A DNA stretch of 64,000 nucleotides from Pseudomonas sp. ICMP 561 (GCF_002699985.1 NZ_LKBT01000056.1:1-64000); one strand, 5' to 3'. Shown: positions 43,605 through 52,702, counted from the stretch's first letter. The notes: generated by a model not told the origin, from the letters alone. Made by a program: numbers and translations.

Positions 43605-46358
43605 GTGCTGAAAAAGCTGGGTATCAAAGGACGCGTCCTGCTGCTGACTGTCGTGCCAGCCATTATCATGGCGACGCTGCTGGGGGGATATTTCACCTGG
43701 ATGCAGCTGCACGACTTGCAGGAGCAATTGTTACAGCGCGGCGAAATGATTGCCGAGGAGCTTGCGCCTCTTGCCGCGCCAGCGCTGGACCGCGGTGACA
43801 GCGCCCTGCTTGAACGCATCGCAGTGGAGACGCTGGAAGAAAACGACGTACGTTCCGTATCGTTTCTCAGCGCAGACCGGGTGCCACTGGCCCATGCCGG
43901 GCCGAGCATGATCAACTCGCCTCCCGAGGGCAACAGCACAAAACTCCTGCAACGCACCGGCAACGATGCGACACGCTACTTGCTACCGGTGCTCGGTCGC
44001 GAACGTCACCTGACCGGCGAAATCATCCCGAATGAAGCCGACCGCCTGCTGGGCTGGGTCGAAGTCGAGCTGACCCACAGCGGTACATTGCTGCGCGGTT
44101 ATCGCAGCATGTTTTTCAGCCTGCTGCTGATTCTGGGCGGGATGGCCCTGACCGCAGTGCTCGCGCTGCGCATGAGCCGCACGATCAACGGCCCTATCAG
44201 CCTGATTAAACAAGCAGTTTCCCAACTCAAGGACGGTAATCTGGAAACCCGCCTGCCACCGCTGGGCAGTCTGGAACTGGATGAACTGGCTTCGGGCATC
44301 AACCGCATGGCCTCCACCTTGCAAAACGCCCAGGAAGAACTGCAACACAACATCGAACAGGCCACTGAAGACGTCCGGCAGAACCTGGAAACCATCGAAA
44401 TCCAGAACATCGAACTGGATCTGGCGCGCAAAGAAGCGCTGGAAGCCAGCCGGATCAAATCCGAATTCCTGGCCAACATGAGCCATGAAATCCGCACGCC
44501 GCTCAATGGCATTCTTGGTTTTACCCATCTGCTGCAAAAAAGCGACCTCACCCCGCGCCAGTACGATTACCTGAGCACCATCGAAAAATCGGCCGACAGC
44601 CTGCTGGGGATCATCAACGAAATTCTCGACTTCTCGAAGATCGAGGCCGGCAAATTGGTCCTCGATAATGTGCCGTTCAACCTGCGTGATCTGCTGCAGG
44701 ACACACTGACCATTCTTGCCCCAGCTGCCCACGCCAAACAGCTGGAGCTAGTCAGTCTGGTGTACCGCGACACGCCACTGTCATTGCTCGGCGACCCGCT
44801 GCGCCTGAAGCAGATCATGACCAATCTGGTCAGCAACGCGATCAAGTTCACCCGGGAAGGCACTATCGTCGCCAGGGCCATGGTCGAGGACGAAAGCGAA
44901 GACAGCGCCCAGTTACGCATTAGCGTGCAGGACACCGGGATCGGCTTGTCCAGCCAGGACGTGCGCGCCTTGTTTCAGGCCTTCAGCCAGGCCGATAACT
45001 CGTTGTCCCGACAGCCGGGCGGTACCGGTCTGGGCCTGGTGATTTCCAAGCGGTTGATCGAGCAGATGGGTGGCGAGATTGGCGTCGACAGCGAGCCGGG
45101 CGAAGGTTCGGAGTTCTGGATCAGCCTGCGCCTGCCCAAAGCCCGAGACGATATCGAGGACGCACCCGCCCTGCCGTTGCAGGGGCTGCGGGTCGCGGTA
45201 ATGGAGCATCACGATCTGGCGCGGCAAGCCCTTGAGCATCAACTGGAAGACTGCGGCTTGCAGACACTGGTGTTCAACAACCTGGAAAACCTGCTCAACG
45301 GTGTCACCGCGGCGCATCAAACACCCGCAGCGATCAGCCTCGCCGTATTGGGTATCACTGCTCACGAGCTGCCGCCCGAGCGCCTGCGCCAGCACATCTG
45401 GGACCTGGAAAACCTCGACTGCAAAGTGCTGGTGCTGTGTCCGACCACCGAGCAGGCGTTGTTCCAGCTGGCGGTCCCGGACATCTATACCCAGTTGCAG
45501 GCCAAACCGGCCTGCACCCGCAAACTGCGCCGCGCCTTGTGCGAGCTGATCAGCCCGGTCGCCCAGCGCAGCGATACCGCCGAACCGTTGTCGAGCCGCC
45601 CGCCACGTCTGCTGTGCGTGGACGACAACCCGGCCAACCTGCTGCTGGTGCAAACCCTGCTGGAAGACATGGGCGCCGAAGTGACTGCGGTGGACAGCGG
45701 CTATGCAGCGCTGCACGCGGTGAAGACCGAGGCGTTCGATCTGGTGCTCATGGACGTGCAAATGCCCGGCATGGACGGGCGTCAGACCACTGAAGCAATC
45801 CGCGCCTGGGAGACCGAACGCCAGAGTTCGTCGCTGCCTATCGTCGCGCTGACCGCCCACGCAATGGCCAATGAAAAGCGCGCGCTGCTGCAGAGCGGCA
45901 TGGACGATTACCTGACCAAGCCCATCAGTGAACGACAACTGGCCCAGGTGGTGCTCAAGTGGACGGGGCTGGCCCTGCGCAATCAGGCACCGGAGCGTCA
46001 AACCGAAAACACTCACCGCAGTGCCGACATGCATGTGCTCGATCACAGCGAAGGATTGAAACTGGCCGCAGGCAAACCCGATCTTGCCGCCGACATGCTG
46101 GCCATGTTGCTGGCATCACTGGAAGGCGACCGTGAAGCGATTCGCTCAGCCCGTGAAAGCGATGACCGGGAAGCCCTGCTCGAACGCGTCCATCGCCTGC
46201 ACGGCGCCACCCGATATTGTGGAGTTCCGCAATTACGTGCTGCATGTCAACGCAGCGAAACGCTACTCAAGCAAAATGCACCGCAAGTCCACGATGCCCT
46301 GGACGAACTGGAATCAGCCATAAAACGCCTGGCCGACGAAGCGCGGGTGAGTGCCTGA
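43605..46358 (+). CDS. gacS: Hybrid sensor histidine kinase GacS (BarA type)
   Basis: 917 residues. Master sensor of the Gac/Rsm cascade; with GacA it drives rsm sRNA genes. Domain order: transmembrane segment (about 12-31), periplasmic loop, second transmembrane segment (about 166-188), HAMP, HisKA with the phospho-His 294 in NMSHEIRTPLNG, ATPase domain (GGTGLGLVISK), receiver with Asp 717 in LMDVQMPGMDG, and a C-terminal HPt domain with a likely phospho-His near 866 (HRLHGATRYCG). GTG start with GGAGAAAA upstream. All phosphorelay residues are present, so it looks functional (gacS is often lost in culture). Confidence 0.96.
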   Translation: MLKKLGIKGRVLLLTVVPAIIMATLLGGYFTWMQLHDLQEQLLQRGEMIAEELAPLAAPALDRGDSALLERIAVETLEENDVRSVSFLSADRVPLAHAGPSMINSPPEGNSTKLLQRTGNDATRYLLPVLGRERHLTGEIIPNEADRLLGWVEVELTHSGTLLRGYRSMFFSLLLILGGMALTAVLALRMSRTINGPISLIKQAVSQLKDGNLETRLPPLGSLELDELASGINRMASTLQNAQEELQHNIEQATEDVRQNLETIEIQNIELDLARKEALEASRIKSEFLANMSHEIRTPLNGILGFTHLLQKSDLTPRQYDYLSTIEKSADSLLGIINEILDFSKIEAGKLVLDNVPFNLRDLLQDTLTILAPAAHAKQLELVSLVYRDTPLSLLGDPLRLKQIMTNLVSNAIKFTREGTIVARAMVEDESEDSAQLRISVQDTGIGLSSQDVRALFQAFSQADNSLSRQPGGTGLGLVISKRLIEQMGGEIGVDSEPGEGSEFWISLRLPKARDDIEDAPALPLQGLRVAVMEHHDLARQALEHQLEDCGLQTLVFNNLENLLNGVTAAHQTPAAISLAVLGITAHELPPERLRQHIWDLENLDCKVLVLCPTTEQALFQLAVPDIYTQLQAKPACTRKLRRALCELISPVAQRSDTAEPLSSRPPRLLCVDDNPANLLLVQTLLEDMGAEVTAVDSGYAALHAVKTEAFDLVLMDVQMPGMDGRQTTEAIRAWETERQSSSLPIVALTAHAMANEKRALLQSGMDDYLTKPISERQLAQVVLKWTGLALRNQAPERQTENTHRSADMHVLDHSEGLKLAAGKPDLAADMLAMLLASLEGDREAIRSARESDDREALLERVHRLHGATRYCGVPQLRAACQRSETLLKQNAPQVHDALDELESAIKRLADEARVSA

Positions 46359-46415
46359 TCGAAGGGTTTGAGCCCACGGTCCATGGCACCGCGCTCACTC
46401 GCGCCAAACATAGAA

Positions 46416-46506
46416 CTGTAGGAGCGCGCTTGCCCGCGATTCGGTCTGTCAGTCGATGAATATATCGTCTGTGCTGGCGCAATCGCGGGCAAGCGCGCTC
46501 CTACAG
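46416..46506. repeat. REP pair, GCGCGCTTGCCCGC type
   Basis: Arms GTAGGAGCGCGCTTGCCCGC and complement, downstream of gacS; the only pair of this exact type in the window. Confidence 0.92.
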
Positions 46507-46543
46507 AAAAGGCATTTGAATTCAGTTAGTTACTTTATGTTCA

Positions 46544-46615
46544 ATGGGAGCCGCCGAAGCTGCAAAGCAATATATCTGACACACCGCTTTCTCGGCCTTC
46601 GGCAGCGCCTACAAG
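46544..46615. repeat. Degenerate REP pair
   Basis: GGGAGCCGCCGAAGCTGC faces CGGCCTTCGGCAGCGCCTAC; an eroded copy of the CTGCCGAAGGCTG family directly upstream of ldhA. Confidence 0.7.
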
Positions 46616-46650
46616 ATCCGGTATCTCTCCAACACTACAAGGAATCGTAG

Positions 46651-47640
46651 ATGCGCACTCTGATCTTCAGCAGCCAGACTTACGACCGCGACAGCTTTCT
46701 TGCCGCGCGTCTGCCTGAATCGCTGCAACTGCACTTCCAGCCGGCTCGCCTGACAATGGAAACGGCCGCACTCGCGGACGGCCACGAAGTCGTGTGCGCG
46801 TTCATCAATGATGACCTCAGCGCGACCGTGCTGGAGCGCCTGGCTGCCGGAGGTACTCGGCTGATTGCTCTGCGTTCGGCCGGCTACAACCATGTCGACC
46901 TGCCAACCGCGCAGAAACTGGGGATCAGCGTGGTGCGGGTACCCGCCTATTCACCGCATGCCGTGGCCGAACATGCCGTCGCGCTGATTCTGGCCCTCAA
47001 CCGTCGCCTGCATCGCGCCTACAACCGCACCCGTGACGGCGATTTCAGCCTGCATGGCCTGACCGGCTTCGATCTGGTGGGCAAAACCGTCGGCATCGTC
47101 GGCACCGGGCAGATCGGCGCAACCTTCGCCAAAATCATGTCGGGTTTCGGGTGCGAGTTGCTCGCCTACGACCCCTTCCCCAATCCACACGTCGAAGCCT
47201 TGGGCGCCCGCTACCTGATCCTCGAAGAATTGCTGCAACAGTCGCAGATCATCAGCCTGCACTGCCCGCTCACGCCAGCGACCCGACACCTGATCAATGC
47301 CCGGTCGCTGGCGACCATGCAGCGCGGTGCCATGTTGATCAACACAGGACGCGGCGCGCTGGTCGACACCCCGGCCCTGAGCGAAGCCTTGAAAAGCGGT
47401 CAGTTGGGTTATCTGGGGCTGGATGTCTACGAAGAAGAAGCGCTGCTGTTTTTCGAGGATCGGTCCGATCACCCGTTGCAAGATGACGTGCTTGCCCGCC
47501 TGCTGACCTTTCCCAATGTAATCGTGACCGCTCATCAGGCTTTTCTGACCCACGAAGCCCTGGGTGCTATCGCGCAGACCACGCTGGACAACATTCATGC
47601 CTGGGCCAGCGGTCAGCCGCAAAATCTCGTGGCAAGCTAG
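46651..47640 (+). CDS. ldhA: D-lactate dehydrogenase (NAD-dependent, fermentative)
   Basis: 329 residues, D-2-hydroxyacid dehydrogenase family. NAD-binding VGKTVGIVGTGQIGATFAKI, catalytic Arg in NTGRGALVDTPAL, Glu in DVYEEE and His in TAHQAFLTHEAL. Reduces pyruvate to D-lactate. Its place after gacS is the usual Pseudomonas order. ACAAGGAAT provides the ribosome binding site. The loop YEEEALLFFEDRSDHPLQDD is characteristic of LdhA over other hydroxyacid enzymes. Confidence 0.94.
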   Translation: MRTLIFSSQTYDRDSFLAARLPESLQLHFQPARLTMETAALADGHEVVCAFINDDLSATVLERLAAGGTRLIALRSAGYNHVDLPTAQKLGISVVRVPAYSPHAVAEHAVALILALNRRLHRAYNRTRDGDFSLHGLTGFDLVGKTVGIVGTGQIGATFAKIMSGFGCELLAYDPFPNPHVEALGARYLILEELLQQSQIISLHCPLTPATRHLINARSLATMQRGAMLINTGRGALVDTPALSEALKSGQLGYLGLDVYEEEALLFFEDRSDHPLQDDVLARLLTFPNVIVTAHQAFLTHEALGAIAQTTLDNIHAWASGQPQNLVAS

Positions 47641-47695
47641 CGGGAGGAGAAATCCCACAACTGCGTGATAGGATGCGCGCAATTTGGAGGACCTC

Positions 47696-48133
47696 ATGGC
47701 CGAACACGATTTTCGCTACAGCATGCTCAACCCGCAACACACCCTGACCGAGTGCCGCACCCTGGCACCGGGGCGCTATCAAGTGACTGGCAACGGCGGT
47801 TCGATTCACGACCGTGACGAACTGCTGGTGACCATCAAAGGCAGCAAAACCCTGCACATGCGCCTGCAGGTCGAGAAGGTCCGCCACTTGATCAACCCGC
47901 CCGGCCAATGGATTGCAGTCGCCAAAGGTCCAGTGTTCGACGAGCTGGCCATCCACCAGTGGAAGGTCAATTGCGACAGTTGCGGTGTAGTGCTGGACTT
48001 CGAGTTCATGGTTGACGCCAAGGCTGGCGTTGCCGCACAGAAACCCGCCGCATCAGCACGCATTGCCGAGCTGGGCTGGAAATCCGAAGGTGAGAAGCAC
48101 TTCTGCAAGAAGTGTCAGGAGAAAGCTGCATGA
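47696..48133 (+). CDS. Conserved protein with two CxxC pairs
   Basis: 145 residues from MAEHDFRYSMLNPQ, with GGAGG 7 bases upstream. Mostly beta; contains NCDSCGVVLDFEF (about residues 87-99) and HFCKKCQEK at the C-terminus. The two CxxC pairs could bind zinc like a split zinc ribbon. No signal peptide. Its stop overlaps the start of the next gene (ATGA, 48130-48133). No known function. Confidence 0.78.
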   Translation: MAEHDFRYSMLNPQHTLTECRTLAPGRYQVTGNGGSIHDRDELLVTIKGSKTLHMRLQVEKVRHLINPPGQWIAVAKGPVFDELAIHQWKVNCDSCGVVLDFEFMVDAKAGVAAQKPAASARIAELGWKSEGEKHFCKKCQEKAA

Positions 48134-48534
48134 AACCGTTTGCCCTGTCAGCACTCGTCGGTGCTGCCTTGCTGGTCGGCTGCGCGGCTAAACCGCTGCC
48201 GATCAAGCATGACCAAAGCTACGTGCTGGAATGGATCGGCGAACGTCCGCTGATCGACAACAGTCACCTGACCATGACCCTGGGCGCCGATGGCCGCGCC
48301 TACGGCAATGCCGGCTGCAACCACTGGTTTGCGTCGTATACCCTGCAGGACGAGACCATCACGTTTGGTGCCGTCGGCAGCACCCGCAAAATGTGTGCCC
48401 CGGCCCTGATGGAGCAAGAGCAACGCTTCCTGCAAGCGGTTGGCAAAGTTCAGCGCTGGGACATCTCGCCCATTGACCAGCTGCGCCTGTGGCCTGCGCA
48501 AGGCAAACCGTTGAGGTTCTGGGAAGAGGGTTGA
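48130..48534 (+). CDS. META-domain (HslJ-like) lipoprotein
   Basis: 134 residues. Lipoprotein signal with lipobox LVGC (MKPFALSALVGAALLVGCAA), then a META domain: LTMTLGADGRAYGNAGCNHWFASYTL and STRKMCAPALMEQEQRFLQAV. HslJ-like proteins are linked to heat and novobiocin tolerance in E. coli. The two cysteines in the mature part could form a disulfide. Translationally coupled to the CxxC protein upstream. Confidence 0.87.
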   Translation: MKPFALSALVGAALLVGCAAKPLPIKHDQSYVLEWIGERPLIDNSHLTMTLGADGRAYGNAGCNHWFASYTLQDETITFGAVGSTRKMCAPALMEQEQRFLQAVGKVQRWDISPIDQLRLWPAQGKPLRFWEEG

Positions 48535-48553
48535 ACCCTGGGTTGCACCATTT

Positions 48554-48787
48554 CCGGTAGGAGCGAACTTGTTCGCGAGGCGGTGTATCTGAAGAACCGC
48601 GTCAGCCCTCTCGCCAACAAGTTGCCTCCTACCACAACAACCTGACACGGCAATGCCCGGTAGGAGCGAACTTGTTCGCGAGGCGGTGTATCTGAAGAAC
48701 CGCGTCAGCCCTCTCGCCAACAAGTTGCCTCCTACCGGAACAACCTGACACGGCACCGCCCGGTAGGAGCGAACTTGTTCGCGAGGT
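48554..48787. repeat. Tandem array of ~103-bp REP units (two full, one partial)
   Basis: Left arms start near 48554, 48657 and 48760, a 103-base period. The unit has the same order of parts as in the 8.5-9.3 kb array: GAACTTGTTCGC arm, short spacer ending GAACCGCG, complementary arm TCGCCAACAAGTTGCCTCCT, then CAACAACCTGACAC. The third copy stops after the left arm. Confidence 0.93.
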
Positions 48788-48827
48788 GATGGTGCAGCCG
48801 ATAGAGGTTTTTCCTGCCTATTAGATT

Positions 48828-49295
48828 TCACCCCTCCCCGCGTAGCGCCTTCAGCTTCGCCGTCACACCGGCGGCGGTCTGTTCGCCCAGCAACTGCGCA
48901 CGCATCTTGCCCTTGTCGTCGATGATGTACGTCACCGGCAAGGCTTCACTCGGCGGCAAGTCATATTGCGCAGCCGGGTCCTGAGCCAATACCGTGAACT
49001 TGATACCCAGTGCATTGCTGGCGGTTTTCAGCTCTTCGCCCTGCAAGTTGTCGAAATTGACGCCAAGCACCGTCACCTTCTGGTCCTTGAGTTCTTCCGA
49101 CAGGTGATTGAGTTCCGGGATTTCAACCCGGCACGGGCCGCACCATTCAGCCCAGTAATTGATCACCAGCCAATGCTTGTCGATGCGCTCGCTGGCAACT
49201 TTCTGGCCGTTCTGGTCAGTCCCCAGATCCACGCCACACCCCGCCAACAACACACTGCCGACCAATGCCACTACCGCTGCCAATCGCCTCGCCAT
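48828..49295 (-). CDS. TlpA-like thiol:disulfide lipoprotein
   Basis: 155 residues from MARRLAAVVALVGSVLLAGC, a lipoprotein signal with lipobox LAGC. Thioredoxin fold with the redox motif WAEWCGPCR at about residue 50 and the cis-proline in ALPVTYII. Probably reduces disulfides in the periplasm, for example in cytochrome maturation or cysteine repair. GAGAGGA spaced well before this ATG decides it over Met codons 6 and 10 codons upstream. Confidence 0.88.
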   Translation of the reverse strand: MARRLAAVVALVGSVLLAGCGVDLGTDQNGQKVASERIDKHWLVINYWAEWCGPCRVEIPELNHLSEELKDQKVTVLGVNFDNLQGEELKTASNALGIKFTVLAQDPAAQYDLPPSEALPVTYIIDDKGKMRAQLLGEQTAAGVTAKLKALRGEG

Positions 49296-49411
49296 GTTGT
49301 TCCTCTCTGTCATGAAATACTTCAAACCTGCGACGGATCACCGCTTGGTGTTTAGCCCAGGTCCTATGGCGGGGAGGATAGCCGCCACTTCATGCTGGAT
49401 GCGACCTGCAA

Positions 49412-49765
49412 ATGACCGACCTGACGCTTTATCACAACCCGCGCTGCTCCAAATCGCGCGGCGCGCTGGAACTGCTGCAAGCCCGAGGCCTGAGCCCGTC
49501 CATCGTGTTGTACCTGGAAACCCCGCCCGACGCCGGGCAATTGCGCGACGTTCTGAACAAGCTGGGCATCAGTGCCCGTCAACTGCTGCGCACCGGCGAA
49601 GACGATTACAAGGCCCTCAACCTGGCCGACCAAAGCCTGAGCGACGACGCCTTGATCGACGCCATGGTCGCGCACCCCAAACTCATCGAGCGGCCGATTC
49701 TGGTCGCCGGTGACAAGGCCGTCATCGGCCGCCCACCAGAAAACGTCCTGGAGCTTTTACCATGA
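49412..49765 (+). CDS. arsC: Arsenate reductase (glutaredoxin type)
   Basis: 117 residues. Cys12 in YHNPRCSKSRG is the arsenate-attacking residue; ERPILV with the conserved Arg and Pro is also present. ArsC-family enzyme using glutathione and glutaredoxin. There is no arsB, arsR or arsH nearby, so this may be a housekeeping member (YfgD-like) rather than part of an arsenic operon. The last bases overlap wrbA (ATGA). Confidence 0.88.
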   Translation: MTDLTLYHNPRCSKSRGALELLQARGLSPSIVLYLETPPDAGQLRDVLNKLGISARQLLRTGEDDYKALNLADQSLSDDALIDAMVAHPKLIERPILVAGDKAVIGRPPENVLELLP

Positions 49766-50367
49766 GCACGCCGTACATCCTGGTCCTCTTTTACAGCCGC
49801 AACGGCTCAACCAGTGAAATGGCCCGGCAGATCGCCCGCGGTATCGAACTGGGCGGTATGGAAGCGCGCTTGCGTACCGTGCCCGCCATTTCCACCGAAT
49901 GCGAAGCCGTGGCGCCGAGCATCCCGGAAAGTGGCGCGCTGTTCGCGACACTGGATGATCTGAAAAACTGCGCAGGCCTGGCCCTTGGCAGCCCGACGCG
50001 GTTCGGCAACATGGCTGCACCGCTCAAGTACTTCCTCGACGGCACCAGCAACCTGTGGCTGACCGGCGCGCTGGTGGGCAAACCGGCCAGCGTGTTCACC
50101 TCCACCGCCAGCCTGCACGGCGGCCAGGAAACCACCTTGATGTCGATGCTACTGCCGTTGCTGCACCACGGCATGCTGATCACCGGCCTGCCTTACAGCG
50201 AATCTGCACTGGTGGAAACCAGCGGCGGCGGCACCCCCTATGGCGCCAGTCACCACGCCGGGCCTGACGGCAAGCGTCCGCTGGACCCGCATGAAACCCA
50301 ACTGTGTCGAGCACTCGGTCAGCGTCTGGCGAAAACCGCCCTTCTGCTGGACCCGGCCCGTGGCTAA
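49762..50367 (+). CDS. wrbA: NAD(P)H:quinone oxidoreductase, WrbA type
   Basis: 201 residues, FMN-binding flavodoxin-like fold. Seen: ILVLFYSRNGSTSEMARQIA (FMN phosphate loop), GSPTRFGNMAAPLKYFLDGT and TASLHGGQETTLMSM, all WrbA motifs. Two-electron quinone reduction guarding against redox cycling. Overlaps arsC at its start and the next gene at its end, forming a tight cluster arsC-wrbA-DUF2069. Confidence 0.94.
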   Translation: MSTPYILVLFYSRNGSTSEMARQIARGIELGGMEARLRTVPAISTECEAVAPSIPESGALFATLDDLKNCAGLALGSPTRFGNMAAPLKYFLDGTSNLWLTGALVGKPASVFTSTASLHGGQETTLMSMLLPLLHHGMLITGLPYSESALVETSGGGTPYGASHHAGPDGKRPLDPHETQLCRALGQRLAKTALLLDPARG

Positions 50368-50776
50368 AAAGCCCAAAGTCCTGCCTGCGCTGGACTGGCT
50401 TGAACCGCGAGTAAAAATCAGCCGCCTGATCAGCCTGACCAGTTTTTTCGGGCTGATCGCGCTGCTGAGCATTTATTACCTGTGGATTGCCGACCTGCAC
50501 GGCGCAAGGCCCTGGGTGATTCTGCTGATCGAACTGGTGCCGCTGCTATTGTTCGCACCCGGGATTATCAGTGGTAGCCCCCGCGCTTATTCGTGGCTGT
50601 GTTTCGTGGTCAACCTGTATTTCATCAAAGGTGCGCTGGCAGCGTTCGATCCCAACCGTTCGCTGTTCGGCATCCTGGAGATGCTCGCCAGCCTCGGGGT
50701 ATTTGTCAGCGCGCTGCTGTACATCAGATGGACTTTTCAGCGAAACCGTAAACTTGCGGGCGAAGGCCAAGTCTGA
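50360..50776 (+). CDS. DUF2069 inner-membrane protein
   Basis: 138 residues, GTG start at 50360 (MAKKPKVLPALDWLEPRV), overlapping wrbA by 8 bases. Four hydrophobic segments, including ISLTSFFGLIALLSIYYLW and WVILLIELVPLLLFAPGIIS. DUF2069 is commonly found after wrbA in Pseudomonas. The function is unknown. A frame from 50240 was rejected because it lies within wrbA. Confidence 0.87.
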   Translation: MAKKPKVLPALDWLEPRVKISRLISLTSFFGLIALLSIYYLWIADLHGARPWVILLIELVPLLLFAPGIISGSPRAYSWLCFVVNLYFIKGALAAFDPNRSLFGILEMLASLGVFVSALLYIRWTFQRNRKLAGEGQV

Positions 50777-50805
50777 GGCTGTACGCATCATTTTCTGGAG
50801 CAGTA

Positions 50806-51477
50806 ATGCACGATTACAAATGGCTGAATGAGTACTGCCTGAACCGCTTCGGCTCGGCCAAAGCCCTCGAAGCACATTTGCCGACACCCAAGACCGCTAA
50901 ACAACTGCAAGCCATCGGCGACGACCGCTACCTTTCGACCATGGCCCTGCGGGTGTTCCGCGCCGGTTTGAAACACAGCCTGGTGGACGCCAAGTGGCCG
51001 ACTTTCGAGGAAGTGTTCTACCGCTTCGATCCGGAAAAAGTCGTGCTCATGGGCGCCGACCATCTTGAGCGGCTGATGCAGGATGCGCGGATCATTCGCC
51101 ACTTGGGCAAACTCAAAAGCGTGCCGCGCAATGCGCAACTGGTACTGGACATCGAAAAGGAACACGGCAGTTTCGGCAACTTCATCGCCCAATGGCCGGT
51201 GGATGACATCACCGGGCTCTGGCAGTACCTCGCCAAACATGGCAACCAGATGGGCGGACTGTCTGCGCCGCGCTTCCTGCGCATGGTGGGTAAAGACACC
51301 TTTATCCCGACCTGGGACGTGGTAGCCGCGCTCAACGCCCAGAAGATCGTCGACAAAGTCCCGACCAGCAAACGCGATCAGGCCATCGTCCAGCAAGTGT
51401 TCAACCAATGGCAAAGCGAAAGCGGCAGGCCGTTGTGCCAGCTGTCAGCGATGCTGGCGTTTACGGTGAATCACTGA
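50806..51477 (+). CDS. DNA-3-methyladenine glycosylase I-like (HhH-GPD) protein
   Basis: 223 residues. Shares with E. coli Tag the block RFDPEKVVLMGADHLERLMQ followed by IIRHLGKLKSVPRNAQ. It lacks the Tag N-terminal Cys/His and C-terminal zinc ligands, and the position of the essential Glu (in MICLEGQQAG of Tag) appears to be a non-acidic residue in MALRVFRAG. The family is therefore clear but the base-excision activity is doubtful. GGAG before the ATG. It stands after the wrbA-DUF2069 cluster. Confidence 0.8.
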   Translation: MHDYKWLNEYCLNRFGSAKALEAHLPTPKTAKQLQAIGDDRYLSTMALRVFRAGLKHSLVDAKWPTFEEVFYRFDPEKVVLMGADHLERLMQDARIIRHLGKLKSVPRNAQLVLDIEKEHGSFGNFIAQWPVDDITGLWQYLAKHGNQMGGLSAPRFLRMVGKDTFIPTWDVVAALNAQKIVDKVPTSKRDQAIVQQVFNQWQSESGRPLCQLSAMLAFTVNH

Positions 51478-51498
51478 GAAGGGAAGCTTCGCTTAACT

Positions 51499-51591
51499 CG
51501 TAGGACCGGCTTTAGCCGGGAGGAGGCCTTTACATGTACAACATTTCCATCGTCACGGCCGCCATCCTCCCGGCTAAAGCCGGTCCTACAG
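51499..51591. repeat. REP pair, CGGCTTTAGCCGG type
   Basis: Arms GTAGGACCGGCTTTAGCCGG and complement between the Tag-like gene and ttcA, which converge here. Confidence 0.93.
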
Positions 51592-51598
51592 ATTCAAC

Positions 51599-52423
51599 CT
51601 AGACATTCACCACATTCACAAACCGCGATGCGGCGGTTTCGTCGATGCGCAGGTTAGTGAAGTCGAACAGATTGCGGTCAGCCAGCTGGGACGGAATGAC
51701 ATTTTGCAGACTGCGGAAAATACTGTCGGTCCGGCCTGGCGTCTTGCGCTCCCACTCCTGAAGCATGTCCTTGACCACCTGACGCTGCAGGTTTTCCTGA
51801 GAACCACACAGGTTGCACGGGATGATCGGGAAATTCCTGAAGTCGGAATAAGCCTGAATGTCCTTCTCATGGCAGTACGCCAATGGCCGGATCACCACGT
51901 TGCGACCATCGTCGGCGCGCAGCTTGGGCGGCATGGCTTTCAGCGAGCCATTGAAGAACATATTCAGGAAAAACGTCTCGACGATGTCATCGCGATGATG
52001 CCCCAGCGCCATTTTCGTTGCGCCAATCTCGTCGGCAAAAGTGTAAAGCGTGCCGCGACGCAGGCGTGAACACAGCGAACAGGTGGTCTTGCCCTCCGGG
52101 ATCAGTTCCTTGACCACCGAGTATGTGTCTTTCTCGACGATGTGATACTCGATGCCCAGCGTTTCCAGATAGGCAGGCAGCACGTGCTCGGGAAAACCCG
52201 GCTGCTTCTGATCCATGTTCACGGCGACGATATCGAACTTGATCGGAGCGACCTTCTGAAAATGCATCAGCACATCAAGCATGGTGTAGCTGTCTTTGCC
52301 GCCAGACAGGCAGACCATGACCTTGTCACCCTCTTCAATCATGTTGAAGTCGGCCACGGCTTCACCGGCCAGGCGACGCAGGCGTTTCTGCAGTTTGTTC
52401 TGATTGACTGAAAGGGTGCCCAT
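51599..52423 (-). CDS. ttcA: tRNA 2-thiocytidine(32) synthetase
   Basis: 274 residues. PP-loop ATPase with SGGKDSYTMLD, and two CxxC pairs (CSLCSR, CNLCGS) for the [4Fe-4S] cluster needed to thiolate C32 of certain tRNAs. GHHRDDIVETFFLN is the other signature. The start at ATG 52423 (MGTLSVNQNK) matches the family; a TTG nine codons upstream (52450) has no ribosome binding site. Confidence 0.94.
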   Translation of the reverse strand: MGTLSVNQNKLQKRLRRLAGEAVADFNMIEEGDKVMVCLSGGKDSYTMLDVLMHFQKVAPIKFDIVAVNMDQKQPGFPEHVLPAYLETLGIEYHIVEKDTYSVVKELIPEGKTTCSLCSRLRRGTLYTFADEIGATKMALGHHRDDIVETFFLNMFFNGSLKAMPPKLRADDGRNVVIRPLAYCHEKDIQAYSDFRNFPIIPCNLCGSQENLQRQVVKDMLQEWERKTPGRTDSIFRSLQNVIPSQLADRNLFDFTNLRIDETAASRFVNVVNV

Positions 52424-52582
52424 GGCGCTGGTATCCGGTTGCAATGACAAGGAGAAAAGCCCGGCATTTTACGCATAAATACGGCGTGGGGCTAAATCTT
52501 GCTGCTTACTGCCTGAGGGCATTAACAGTGTCCTGTAGATCGCCAATTGCTCTAACTGGCTGCTTTTTGTACAGGTCACGCT

Positions 52583-52592
52583 TCCTATACTG
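52583..52592 (+). promoter_or_regulatory. Possible sigma-S type -10 (CTATACT) for the Yip1 gene
   Basis: CTATACT at 52585-52591 matches the extended -10 favoured by RpoS; TTGTAC about 18 bases before could be a -35. It lies 110 bases upstream of the Yip1 start with a REP pair in between. Suggestive only. Confidence 0.4.
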
Positions 52593-52607
52593 ATACAGAG
52601 CCTGGAC

Positions 52608-52668
52608 GTAGGACCGGCTTGAGCCGGGAGGGCGATACTGGACTCTCGCGGCTAAAGCCGCTCCTGCG
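52608..52668. repeat. Hybrid REP pair with short loop
   Basis: Left arm ACCGGCTTGAGCCGGGAGG, right arm CGCGGCTAAAGCCGCTCCTG: each keeps its own palindrome but the two arms are of different subtypes, like the pair at 58238-58330. Confidence 0.8.
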
Positions 52669-52702
52669 AATATTGCTTTACCAGAAGGAAGGAGTACTCC
52701 AC

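Noticed and set aside
49412..49765. Arsenic resistance operon
   Set aside because: Only an ArsC-family gene is present; no arsR, arsB/acr3 or arsH nearby.
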